NCBI GenBank assembly: GCA_002385675.1
Contig: DGDY01000222.1
Span: 2,727-11,292 of the forward strand
Length of the DNA: 8,566 nt
Direction of reading: 5' to 3'
Origin: Anaerolineales bacterium UBA3940
GTDB lineage: Bacteria > Chloroflexota > Anaerolineae > Aggregatilineales > UBA3940
The position numbers were made by a program, and so were the translations under genes. The notes under the pieces are model-generated. The model saw only the letters and a list, made by a program, of their open reading frames with translations. It was not told the DNA's origin and ran no database searches. Shown piece after piece: positions 1 through 6,184 of the stretch (positions within the stretch are counted from its first letter, which is position 1; each line of letters starts with the position of its first letter).

Positions 1-599
1 ATCTCGGGGCGCACCTCGACCTGTACCAGATTCACTCGGCGACGCTGGAGAGCGGCGTGCTGGAGAATGAGGACGTGCTCGCCGAGCTTGGCCGCTACCG
101 CGACGCCGGGCTGGCTATCGGGCTTTCGGTGAGCGGCCCCAGACAGGCTGAGACGATCCTGCGCGCCATCGATGTGACCGTCGGCGGGGAGCCGCTGTTC
201 GCGTCTGTGCAGGCGACGTGGAACCTGCTAGAGACCTCCGCCGGAGATGCGCTGCGGCAGGCCAACGAGGCAGGGATGGGCGTGATTATCAAGGAAGGGC
301 TGGCGAATGGCCGGCTGACCGCCCGGAACAACGACCCGGCCTTTGCCGAGCAGCGCGCGCTGCTGGAGAGCGTCGCCGCCGAGCTGAACACGACGCTCGA
401 CGCGCTGGCGCTCGCCGCCGTGCTCGCCCAGCCCTGGTGTGATATCGTGCTGAGCGGCGCGGCCCGCGTCGATCACCTGCAATCTAACGTCGCCGCCTTC
501 GATGTGCCCTGGACAGATGAGATCGCCGACCGGCTCAGCACGCTGCGCGAGCCGCCGGAGGTCTACTGGAAGACGCGCAGCTCGCTGAAGTGGCAGTAA
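1..599 (+). CDS. Aldo/keto reductase, C-terminal part (5' truncated by window edge)
   Basis: The reading frame is open from base 3 and ends at TAA 597-599, giving about 198 residues of a protein normally around 300-330 long, so roughly the first third lies outside the window. The visible part matches the second half of the AKR TIM barrel. It contains LYQIHSA near the start (the histidine strand of the catalytic tetrad), IGLSVSG (strand 5), VQATWNLLE (strand 6), GVIIKEGLANGRL (strand 7), and IVLSGAARVDHLQSN (strand 8, which in this family binds the cofactor phosphate). The catalytic Asp, Tyr and Lys would be upstream and cannot be checked. Known family role: NAD(P)H-dependent reduction of aldehydes or ketones in the cytoplasm; the substrate cannot be inferred. 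A GTG at 57 is inside the conserved core, so it is not the real start. The gene converges with the SGNH hydrolase gene. Confidence 0.9.
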   Translation, partial: LGAHLDLYQIHSATLESGVLENEDVLAELGRYRDAGLAIGLSVSGPRQAETILRAIDVTVGGEPLFASVQATWNLLETSAGDALRQANEAGMGVIIKEGLANGRLTARNNDPAFAEQRALLESVAAELNTTLDALALAAVLAQPWCDIVLSGAARVDHLQSNVAAFDVPWTDEIADRLSTLREPPEVYWKTRSSLKWQ

Positions 600-616
600 C
601 AACGTCCTGCATCGAA

Positions 617-674
617 TAGGGGTAGGTGTGATGCGCGATGCTCCGCATCGACCGCATCATTAGACCTGCCCCTA
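617..674. repeat. Long imperfect palindrome, REP/MITE-like
   Basis: The outer arms TAGGGGTAGGT (617-627) and ACCTGCCCCTA (664-674) are complementary except for one position that would be a G-U pair in RNA. Inside them GATGCG (630-635) pairs with CGCATC (653-658), and GATGC (637-641) with GCATC (645-649) around a TCC loop. The whole forms one long, slightly bulged hairpin in a gap between convergent genes. G/C-run palindromes of this kind are often dispersed intergenic repeats, but copy number cannot be seen here. It could alternatively serve as a bidirectional transcription barrier. Confidence 0.6.
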
Positions 675-691
675 CCAATCGTGAGTCGATA

Positions 692-723
692 GCCGCGAAG
701 TTCATTCGCGGCGATTTTGTTTT
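692..723 (+). terminator. Rho-independent-type terminator after the aldo/keto reductase gene
   Basis: A perfect 8-bp GC-rich stem, GCCGCGAA (692-699) and TTCGCGGC (705-712), encloses a 5-base loop. It is followed by a T-rich run (GATTTTGTTTT, 713-723) on the + strand only. It lies about 95 bases after the AKR stop codon and before the stop of the opposing gene, where a terminator for the + strand transcript is expected. No comparable T run exists for the - strand. Confidence 0.65.
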
Positions 724-768
724 ACCGGGACAGCGGGCCTATCATCAATCCAGCAGCAGCGCAGCCCC

Positions 769-1479
769 TCACGCCTCGTGCTGTCTGGCCGCCGCCACCC
801 GCTCGATCACCTGCTCGAACGCATCCGCCACAATGCGCGCCCCCACGCTGTTCAGGTGGACGCCGTCGAGCGTCAGGCTGAGGCCGCGTTCCAGCGCCCG
901 CTCATCGATCTCCTCCTCCGTGCGCAGCAGCGTGTCACGCAGCGTGTTTGCTACGCTGGCCTGCCACTGTGTTGGGCGCCGCCCCGCCAGCCGCTCGACG
1001 AACAACGCCCGCACATCCAGGTATTCAACACCCGCGTACTCTCCGGACACGTCACGCACAATCCGGCCAAGCCGGGCAAGGTAGCGGTTGCGGTAGTTCG
1101 ACAGGTCCTCGCCATTGAGCAACGGGGAGACCGTCACGAGATGCGGCGCGTACGGCGTGAGCAACTCAAGCAGCGCGCGGTAGTACTCCTTGAACTCGCC
1201 GGGGTTCTGCGAGCGGAACTTGCGCCACAGCCGCCGCATCAACCCGACGAACCCGTCCAGTTCCTGCGGGATGTCGTTCGTCCCGATCCACACGAAGGCC
1301 AGATCAACCGGTTCGAGCAGATCGTCCTCGACAATACGCTGGTACAGGCTCAGCACAGTGTCATCCGGCTGGCCGAAGTTCAGCAGTTCGTGCTCGGGCA
1401 AGCGCTGCCGCAGGATGTTGAAATAGGAAACGCCGGGTATCCCCGCGGTGAGGCTGTCCCCGTAGAACGCGATCTTCAT
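769..1479 (-). CDS. SGNH/GDSL-family hydrolase (lipase/esterase-like)
   Basis: A 236-residue protein with the block order of SGNH hydrolases. Block I is YGDSLTAG with the nucleophile Ser9; block II is the NFG region with Gly36; block III is IGTND with Asn68; block V is LDGVHLN with Asp205 and His208. All catalytic and oxyanion residues are therefore present and the enzyme is probably active. The family cleaves ester bonds in lipids, acylated sugars or related small molecules; the substrate is not readable from sequence. The first strand begins right at the N-terminus with no signal peptide, so it is predicted to be cytoplasmic. The ATG (1477-1479) has a modest purine-rich site (AAGAAAGAG on the - strand, 1490-1498) about 10 bases upstream. 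The gene diverges from the SDR gene and converges with the AKR gene. Confidence 0.9.
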   Translation of the reverse strand: MKIAFYGDSLTAGIPGVSYFNILRQRLPEHELLNFGQPDDTVLSLYQRIVEDDLLEPVDLAFVWIGTNDIPQELDGFVGLMRRLWRKFRSQNPGEFKEYYRALLELLTPYAPHLVTVSPLLNGEDLSNYRNRYLARLGRIVRDVSGEYAGVEYLDVRALFVERLAGRRPTQWQASVANTLRDTLLRTEEEIDERALERGLSLTLDGVHLNSVGARIVADAFEQVIERVAAARQHEA

Positions 1480-1669
1480 GCTGTAGAAGCTCTTTCTTAA
1501 TCACACGATGCCGGGTATGCGGTGTCAGTGCGCAGCCGGAATTAGGTGTACTTACTCCAGTATACCGCTTCTGGTGCGGAAGTTCCCCCACAGCGTATAC
1601 TTATTCAGGTGGGCGGTGTACTGCCCCAGCCACTAATGCATCCCCCTCGTACGCTTGGAGGTAACTTCA
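1480..1669. promoter_or_regulatory. Divergent intergenic region between SGNH hydrolase and SDR genes
   Basis: About 190 bases separate the two divergent starts and must hold both promoters. On the - strand a TATACT hexamer (1559-1564) is a fair -10 candidate for the hydrolase gene. It has no good TTGACA partner, but GGAACTT lies 15 bases upstream (1580-1586), resembling the -35 of some ECF sigma promoters. The hexamer GTATAC occurs twice (1560-1565 and 1595-1600), 35 bases apart, and could be a regulator half-site pair. No clear + strand promoter for the SDR gene was found. All of this is weak pattern evidence. Confidence 0.3.
1657..1662 (+). promoter_or_regulatory. Ribosome binding site deciding the SDR start
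   Basis: GGAGGT lies 7 bases before ATG 1670. This rules out the in-frame TTG at 1655, which overlaps the site itself. Confidence 0.85.
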
Positions 1670-2404
1670 ATGTCCACCGACCTTAAAGGGAAAGTAGCTG
1701 TCATCACCGGCGCGAGCCGGGGGATTGGCCGGGCCGCGGCGCTGGCGCTGGCGCGCGAAGGCGTGCACGTCGTGCTCGTCGCGCGGACCGAGTCGGACCT
1801 GAACCAGCTTAAGGCTGAGGTCGAGGCGCTGGGCGTCAGGGCGCTCGTCACGCCAGCCGATGTCGCGAAGGAGGAGGACGTACAGCGGGTCAAGGAGGCA
1901 GCGCTCGCCGAGTTCGGCCAGGTTGACATCCTCGTCAACAACGCCGGTGTGGGCCGCTACGCCACCATCCTTGAGACCAGCCCCGAAGAGTACGACTGGA
2001 TGATGGACACGAACATGCGCGGCACGTTCCTCTTCACCCGCGCCTTCCTGCCAGAGATGGTCGAGCGGGGCAGCGGTTCGATCATCACCGTGTCGTCGCA
2101 GGCCGGTCTGTACGGCTACGGCGGCGAGGCGGTTTACGTGGCGACCAAGTTCGCGCAGATCGGCTTCTGCCAGGCGCTCGACAACGAGGTGCGCGAGAAG
2201 GGCGTGAAGGTGTCGGTCATTGCCCCCGGCAGCACGCACACGCACTTCGCCTTTGGCAAGGGCCGCGAGGAGGGCGCTCCTTACCTCGAGAAGATGCTTG
2301 ACGCGGAGGACGTGGCCGAGGCGATCGTGTTCGCCGCCAAGCAGCCGCCCAAGTCCCGCATCCTGATGATCGGCATGCGGGCCATGTCGGAGCCGGTGTT
2401 CTAG
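1670..2404 (+). CDS. Short-chain dehydrogenase/reductase (classical SDR)
   Basis: A 244-residue protein, the usual size for classical SDRs. It shows the Rossmann cofactor motif TGASRGIG (13-20), NNAG (90-93), the structural Asn115, catalytic Ser143, the Tyr156-x3-Lys160 pair (YVATK) and the PG turn at 186-187, so the active site is complete. An Arg at position 39 after the second strand (VART) suggests preference for NADP(H), as in FabG-like members. The family reduces or oxidises ketone/alcohol groups; FabG-type 3-oxoacyl reduction is possible, but no fatty-acid synthesis gene is adjacent, so no specific name is given. It appears to be monocistronic: a large inverted repeat follows the stop and the next gene is more than 700 bases away. 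Confidence 0.92.
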   Translation: MSTDLKGKVAVITGASRGIGRAAALALAREGVHVVLVARTESDLNQLKAEVEALGVRALVTPADVAKEEDVQRVKEAALAEFGQVDILVNNAGVGRYATILETSPEEYDWMMDTNMRGTFLFTRAFLPEMVERGSGSIITVSSQAGLYGYGGEAVYVATKFAQIGFCQALDNEVREKGVKVSVIAPGSTHTHFAFGKGREEGAPYLEKMLDAEDVAEAIVFAAKQPPKSRILMIGMRAMSEPVF

Positions 2405-2416
2405 GCCGCCAGTCGG

Positions 2417-2516
2417 GTACCAGCCGGGCGAGTTTCACGAACCCCCTCCGCGCTTTTCGCCTGAAGGGGCTGTGTGAGGGGGTTCGTTCCTGGGGGCGAA
2501 ACTGGCCCCTCGGTAC
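2417..2516. repeat. Large nested inverted repeat after the SDR gene
   Basis: The core is a perfect 12-bp inverted repeat, ACGAACCCCCTC (2437-2448) with GAGGGGGTTCGT (2476-2487). Inside it CTTTTC and GAAGGG can pair further through G-U. Outside it AGTTTC (2431-2436) pairs with GAAACT (2498-2503), GGG (2426-2428) with CCC (2506-2508), and GTACC (2417-2421) with GGTAC (2512-2516). The pairing segments are in symmetrical order with small internal loops, so the 100 bases could fold as one long stem. It may act as a terminator for the SDR transcript, although no T run follows, or be a dispersed palindromic element. Confidence 0.6.
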
Positions 2517-2523
2517 TGCCCGC

Positions 2524-2553
2524 TTGACATTGGCTTCTGAAGTGACATATCAT
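2524..2553 (+). promoter_or_regulatory. Sigma-70-type promoter
   Basis: A perfect -35 hexamer TTGACA (2524-2529) is followed after 18 bases by TATCAT (2548-2553), matching the -10 consensus at five of six positions. It sits directly after the large inverted repeat and points towards the polysaccharide genes. If used, transcription would begin near 2560 and leave a leader of about 570 bases before the first gene. This is the best promoter candidate in the window. Confidence 0.6.
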
Positions 2554-2559
2554 AGACAT

Positions 2560-3126
2560 TGCACATCCGGGTTATCGTCTCGATAGCCTGCTGTGTGCCG
2601 GGTTTCTGTCATCTTTATTTATTCCGCCTCACCATTTTCCGGCACGCAGGGCGCGTTTTCTCATGTTTCGTCGTATCGTCAGCGGATGTCGGGAGAGGGC
2701 TATCTAACACATCGGACTGGGGAGACAGTACTGGTTACGTCGGGCGTGAAGAGCAGGTTATTACTGGAAGCCTGAACTGGTACTCTGCTGCACCTTATCA
2801 GGACACAGCGGCCACAACGCACTCATTACAATCTATTCGTCTATCCCCTAACCGGCTTCGCGGCTGACGTGATCGACAATGCGCTTGCCAACTGATGGCA
2901 GTCATTCTGATTCATCGCTGATCAAAGGTGCTGTCGTCGCTTGATGTTCGCAAAGCGCATGGGCTTTGTGTTCACGCGCCCACGCCCCCAGCCCGCCTGC
3001 AGATCAACCCAATACGGCTCCGAGGCCCCATGTAGCAGGTAAGCCGTTACCATTTTACTGGTTCTTTGCACCCCCTGGGGTTGATGCTGCGAGTTAGGTA
3101 GCTGGTCCCTAGCTCTTATATAAGTA
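2560..3126 (+). other. Gene-free stretch, probable long 5' leader of the polysaccharide operon
   Basis: No open frame here has the codon use or motifs of a gene, and base composition is visibly richer in A and T than the flanking genes. Small structures can be seen: a hairpin right after the predicted transcription start (2570-2588, 8-bp stem with one wobble, TCU loop); a stem CAAAGC/GCTTTG (2951-2956 and 2963-2968); GGTAA/TTACC (3038-3042 and 3047-3051) followed by ATTTT, like a weak attenuator; and ACCCC/GGGGT (3070-3074 and 3077-3081). No tRNA, JUMPstart/ops element or riboswitch class was recognised. Confidence 0.45.
3115..3124 (+). promoter_or_regulatory. 10-bp palindrome with TATATA just before the kinase start
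   Basis: CTTATATAAG is a perfect palindrome ending two bases before ATG 3127. It contains a -10-like TATATA, and no ribosome binding site is present in the preceding 20 bases. This layout fits a -10 box of a leaderless transcript or a repressor site. A TAGCT direct repeat (3099-3103 and 3110-3114) lies just upstream. No convincing -35 is seen. Confidence 0.3.
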
Positions 3127-4272
3127 ATGGACATATATTCGGAAGCTGACCTGTTTCGAACCCACCTGACAGCCAACGCGGCTGTCTACTATCCCGACCT
3201 CGCGGAGGGGCCGGTCGAGGCCAACCTGCTCAGCGTTGAGCCACGCTCGGCATCCGTGCTGTACCGTTTTGAGCTGCGTGGCGGCCAGTCGCGGTACCCG
3301 GTGCTTGTCAAAGTGCCGCTACTGCGCCGCGAGCGTCGCGACGACACGAACGGCAACGGGCGCCCGCGCCTCGTCACCCTCACCCCCGCCCACGAGAAGG
3401 TCCGGCTGGAGTACCTCGCTCTCTCGGAGATCCAGCAGTACTTCGACAGCCTCGCCGACCCGAGGTTCGGCGCGATCCGCGCCCACGACTTTCTGCCAGA
3501 ACAGCAGGCCCTGGTCATGGAAGCCCTGCACGCCCGGCCCATGACGAACCTGCTGAGCCGGGAGCACAGCTTCCGGATGCAGCGGCGGCGCCCGGCTCTC
3601 GACGCCCTGTTCCGCAACAGCGGCGCGTGGCTGCGCGCGTATCACCAACTGCCAAAGACGGACGATGTGAGCACCCGCCATGACACGCGCAGCGACTTCA
3701 TCGCTCTGATCGGCGAGTTCACGGATTTTCTCGCCGCCGAAACAGGCGAGCGCACCATGTTCGACAGCGTCGCCACGCGGACGACCCGGCTGGCCCAGCG
3801 CCTGCTGCCGGAGAAGCTCCCGATGGGGCTGGCCCACGGCGACTACACCACGCGGAACATCCTTGTTGGGCCGGGCGAACGGGTCACCGTCATCGATACA
3901 CTCGCCAAGTGGCGGGCGCCGATCTACGAGGATATTGCTTACTTCCTCGTCCAGCTCAAGACGAACAAGCTGCAGGTCATGACGCAAGGCCTCGCCTTTG
4001 AGCAGAAGCGGCTGCAGCGCTACGAGGCTGCCTTCCTCGAAGGCTACTTCGACGGCAAGCCGGTGCCGCGCGAGGCCATACAGCTATTTGAGGTCCTGCT
4101 GCTGCTCGACAAGTGGTCCGTATACCCCGGGAGAGGTTCGGGGGGGCGGTCTGTCCGGCGGCTACGCGAGCGTGCGCTGTCACGGTTAGCGAGTCGCTAT
4201 CTGGGTAAATGTGTGAGGGGGCTGCTGGACGCTCTCGAAGCACAGACGAGCGCTCTGAACGTCGATTTCTGA
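3127..4272 (+). CDS. Aminoglycoside phosphotransferase/choline-kinase-fold kinase in polysaccharide locus
   Basis: A 381-residue protein of the APH/ChoK-like kinase fold. The N-lobe has a candidate ATP-binding lysine in VLVKVP (Lys62). The catalytic loop is HGDYTTRNIL (237-246) with the Asp239 base and Asn244, the HGDxxxxN signature of APH-type small-molecule kinases. VTVIDT supplies the metal-binding Asp257, and EDIAYFL (268-274) matches the conserved helix after it. The kinase is therefore likely active, transferring phosphate from ATP to a hydroxyl of an unknown substrate. It is first in a same-strand run with two glycosyltransferases and a polymerase-like gene, suggesting a sugar, lipid or glycan substrate rather than an antibiotic (inference). 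The ATG has no Shine-Dalgarno site; TATATA lies just upstream, so the message could start almost at the ATG. No signal peptide or membrane segment is seen. Confidence 0.8.
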   Translation: MDIYSEADLFRTHLTANAAVYYPDLAEGPVEANLLSVEPRSASVLYRFELRGGQSRYPVLVKVPLLRRERRDDTNGNGRPRLVTLTPAHEKVRLEYLALSEIQQYFDSLADPRFGAIRAHDFLPEQQALVMEALHARPMTNLLSREHSFRMQRRRPALDALFRNSGAWLRAYHQLPKTDDVSTRHDTRSDFIALIGEFTDFLAAETGERTMFDSVATRTTRLAQRLLPEKLPMGLAHGDYTTRNILVGPGERVTVIDTLAKWRAPIYEDIAYFLVQLKTNKLQVMTQGLAFEQKRLQRYEAAFLEGYFDGKPVPREAIQLFEVLLLLDKWSVYPGRGSGGRSVRRLRERALSRLASRYLGKCVRGLLDALEAQTSALNVDF

Positions 4273-4273
4273 G

Positions 4274-4279
4274 AGGAGG
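4274..4279 (+). promoter_or_regulatory. Strong ribosome binding site before the 21-codon ORF
   Basis: AGGAGG lies 9 bases before ATG 4289. It serves the short ORF, not the downstream kinase-like gene, which has no site of its own. Confidence 0.75.
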
Positions 4280-4288
4280 AAGCAGTAC

Positions 4289-4354
4289 ATGATGGCCTTA
4301 CGGCAACCCCGCGTAACTGTGACAGCAATCGTGTGTAGCTTCAACGAGCCTTAA
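4289..4354 (+). CDS. 21-codon ORF resembling the N-terminus of a GT2 glycosyltransferase (leader ORF or gene remnant)
   Basis: With a strong ribosome binding site, ATG 4289 opens a frame of 21 residues ending at TAA 4352-4354. Its second half, VTVTAIVCSFNEP, looks like the first beta strand and nucleotide-binding loop of a GT-A fold family 2 glycosyltransferase, and then it stops. The next gene starts one base later (ATG 4356) and lacks its own ribosome binding site, so ribosomes ending here could reinitiate there. It is either the stub left when a glycosyltransferase gene was deleted, or a short coupled leader whose resemblance is chance. A functional peptide is less likely. The translation signals are clear; the meaning is not. 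Confidence 0.45.
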   Translation: MMALRQPRVTVTAIVCSFNEP

Positions 4355-4355
4355 A

Positions 4356-5240
4356 ATGTTGGAGGCAGAGTTCAAAGACAAAGAGCCAACACGCAGCAGG
4401 CTGCTCCGGCTGCACGAAGACATACGCGCAAGTCTGTCGACGCTGACCATCCGCGTCCTCGAGGGCATGATGATCGCCCCGGTGATGGCGCAGCGTTCGG
4501 CGCGTGCCTCGCTGCGTGGCCTCCGCAGCCCGAGGGTCACCAACCGGGAGCGGACCGCACACTTGGTGAATCTGGCAGACGCCATCGTGCCCGGGCTGGC
4601 AGGGGTCGTGTCAAAGAAGCTGTATCGCACCCATCTGCTGCCCTTCGCCGATCAGCATCCACAGCTTATTGCCTACGGGAAGGGCTCAACGGTCTTCCTG
4701 CTCAACACCGATAGAGGGGCAAAGGTGTTGAAGGTGTACCGGCGATCCCTCGGCAAGCGGGGGGAGGATCTGTTCGGCGTGCTGGACGCCTACCGGGCCA
4801 AATACAACATGATATGTGAGTGGTACAACGGGCCCTTTAATCTGGTCATTCCGTCTTCATTCCTTATCGTCAATGGTCCGGTGCTCAACCAGCCGGTGGC
4901 GGCGTCTATACAGCCGTACATCGGCGCATCCAAGTCTGACCTGCTACAGGACCACACAGACGCAGAAATCGTGCGCATGATGCGCGAAAACGCCGAACTG
5001 AGAGAGCAGTTCATCTACTTCGCCTCGCGCACCCTCTATGTGTACTCAAACTACGGCATCGTACTGGACCTGCTCGGATACGAAAACATTGTGCTCATAA
5101 ACGATGAAGGCCGGCAGGACCTCCTCATCCTCGACCCGGGCGTGCTCAGCATCGAACGGCTCCAGAAGCAGCGCCCTGCCAAGGTGCACACAATCCGGCA
5201 AGTGATGGCGCGTCTCGAGAGTTTGCTTGAGTCCGTGTAG
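4356..5240 (+). CDS. Divergent kinase-like protein of polysaccharide locus
   Basis: A 294-residue protein not matched to a named family. From about residue 100 it reads like a divergent protein-kinase fold. GKGSTVFLL (108-116) resembles a glycine-rich loop, and AKVLKVYRR (122-130) has a lysine strand (Lys126 as ATP-binding candidate). IVLDLLGYENIVLI (235-248) resembles a catalytic loop with Asp238 and Asn244, one residue further apart than in the classical D-x4-N. LLILDPG (257-263) resembles the DFG position with Asp260. The first 90 residues are helical in character, with a short hydrophobic patch (LEGMMIAPVMA) and no obvious domain. Translation is probably coupled to the 21-codon ORF upstream, and the GT2 gene follows after 23 bases. 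It could be a sugar/lipid kinase, a regulatory kinase or an inactive pseudokinase. The fold assignment is from motif reading alone. Confidence 0.6.
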   Translation: MLEAEFKDKEPTRSRLLRLHEDIRASLSTLTIRVLEGMMIAPVMAQRSARASLRGLRSPRVTNRERTAHLVNLADAIVPGLAGVVSKKLYRTHLLPFADQHPQLIAYGKGSTVFLLNTDRGAKVLKVYRRSLGKRGEDLFGVLDAYRAKYNMICEWYNGPFNLVIPSSFLIVNGPVLNQPVAASIQPYIGASKSDLLQDHTDAEIVRMMRENAELREQFIYFASRTLYVYSNYGIVLDLLGYENIVLINDEGRQDLLILDPGVLSIERLQKQRPAKVHTIRQVMARLESLLESV

Positions 5241-5251
5241 GTGGGATCGGT

Positions 5252-5256
5252 GGAGG
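5252..5256 (+). promoter_or_regulatory. Ribosome binding site deciding the GT2 start
   Basis: GGAGG lies 7 bases before GTG 5264. This supports the GTG start over internal ATG codons. Confidence 0.75.
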
Positions 5257-5263
5257 ATAGGCG

Positions 5264-6151
5264 GTGAAGTATGCAGTGGAGTACCAGGCACCAATCAGCA
5301 ACCCTGTAACGGACATACGGATTGAGGAAGAGCAGCAGGACGGGGTTTCACGGCCTGCTGCGTCGATCATCATTCCGGTGAACGCACAGGGCGATATCGG
5401 TGAGCTGCAAGCAACGCTTGCGGACATTCAGCGCTATTCGGGGCGGTACAGCTACGAGATCATCCTGGTCATCAACAACTATCCTCCCGGCCAGCCGCCA
5501 AAAGAAATCGAAACCTTCCGGGCACAGGGGCTGCGTGTGGTCGCTGTGCCGGACGCCACACACCCCGGCATCGTCGTGATCCTCAACGCGCGGGTGCTCG
5601 GCGCACAGGCCGCCCGCTCCGAGGTCACCATCCACTTCGACGCCGACTGCCGCATCCCCAACATCAACGCCCTTCTGGACTGGTATGTCGAGAAGATCAC
5701 ATCCGGGGCAAAAGTAGCGTATACTCATGTAGGGTTTTACGGCACGCCCAGAAAGGCAGCGGCCCACATCAAGCACTTCCTTCACCACTCGTCACGATGG
5801 GTCAAACGCAACATCATGGGCATCCCGACGACTCGCGGCAGCAACTACGCCGTAGCGCGGTCGATGTTCCTTGAGCTGTACCGGCAGGGCAAGCTGTCTG
5901 TCGATATGCAGGTCGGCCCGGCGGTGAAGCTGGCGGGCGGCGGCGTGGCATACTCCGGCAGGCGCGAGCTGCGGGTACTGACCTCGGCCCGGCGCGATTC
6001 GGGTAGCTGGAGCCGCCTCATCCCGTACTTCATGTCGCGCCTGCGCTACAATCTCAATGCGCTGCGGGCTGGCGCAAACAGGTGGAGCGGTTTCGACCGG
6101 GAAAACCAGAACCGGCAAAACCTGAAGCTACCACCCCGGCACAAGCCGTAA
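5264..6151 (+). CDS. Family 2 glycosyltransferase (GT-A fold, soluble)
   Basis: A 295-residue protein. ASIIIPVNAQ (33-42) is the first strand of the GT2 fold; YEIILVINN (64-72) is the next strand; VTIHFDADC (121-129) carries the metal-binding DxD as Asp126-Ala-Asp128. GSNYAVAR (192-199) matches the acceptor-side G.N.A.R motif, and LRVLTSARR (236-244) the conserved V.TS.RR ending. The enzyme would transfer a sugar from a nucleotide donor to a growing glycan or lipid-linked intermediate at the cytoplasmic face; donor and acceptor are unknown. No membrane segment is predicted. PV rather than the common PTYN/PVYN follows strand 1, a small departure. It starts at GTG with a good ribosome binding site and lies 33 bases before the polymerase-like gene, consistent with one operon. 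Confidence 0.85.
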   Translation: MKYAVEYQAPISNPVTDIRIEEEQQDGVSRPAASIIIPVNAQGDIGELQATLADIQRYSGRYSYEIILVINNYPPGQPPKEIETFRAQGLRVVAVPDATHPGIVVILNARVLGAQAARSEVTIHFDADCRIPNINALLDWYVEKITSGAKVAYTHVGFYGTPRKAAAHIKHFLHHSSRWVKRNIMGIPTTRGSNYAVARSMFLELYRQGKLSVDMQVGPAVKLAGGGVAYSGRRELRVLTSARRDSGSWSRLIPYFMSRLRYNLNALRAGANRWSGFDRENQNRQNLKLPPRHKP

Positions 6152-6170
6152 GACGGCGAAGGACTCGTTA

Positions 6171-6180
6171 AAGGAGAAGG
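6171..6180 (+). promoter_or_regulatory. Ribosome binding site of the Wzy-like gene
   Basis: AAGGAGAAGG lies directly before GTG 6185, with 4 bases after its last G. It supports the GTG start, followed by a soluble N-terminal segment and the first membrane helix. Confidence 0.7.
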
Positions 6181-6184
6181 TTAC

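Noticed and set aside
778..1500. Open + strand frame of about 240 codons opposite the SGNH hydrolase gene
   Set aside because: The - strand frame has all SGNH catalytic blocks in order; the opposite frame is a GC-rich shadow.
2559..2867. Open frame of about 102 codons after the promoter, starting at TTG
   Set aside because: No ribosome binding site, composition unlike the neighbouring genes, no recognisable motif; it reads as translated non-coding DNA.
2560..3126. Candidate tRNA, ops/JUMPstart element or known riboswitch in the leader
   Set aside because: No T-loop GGTTCRA box, no GGCGGTAG-like ops core and no recognised riboswitch consensus were found by eye.
2922..3176. - strand frame of 84 codons overlapping the kinase start
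   Set aside because: Low-complexity composition, no motif, no ribosome site, and it overlaps a well-supported start.
3319..3987. Long - strand open frame inside the first kinase gene
   Set aside because: Shadow of the + strand gene, which carries the HGDxxxxN catalytic motif.
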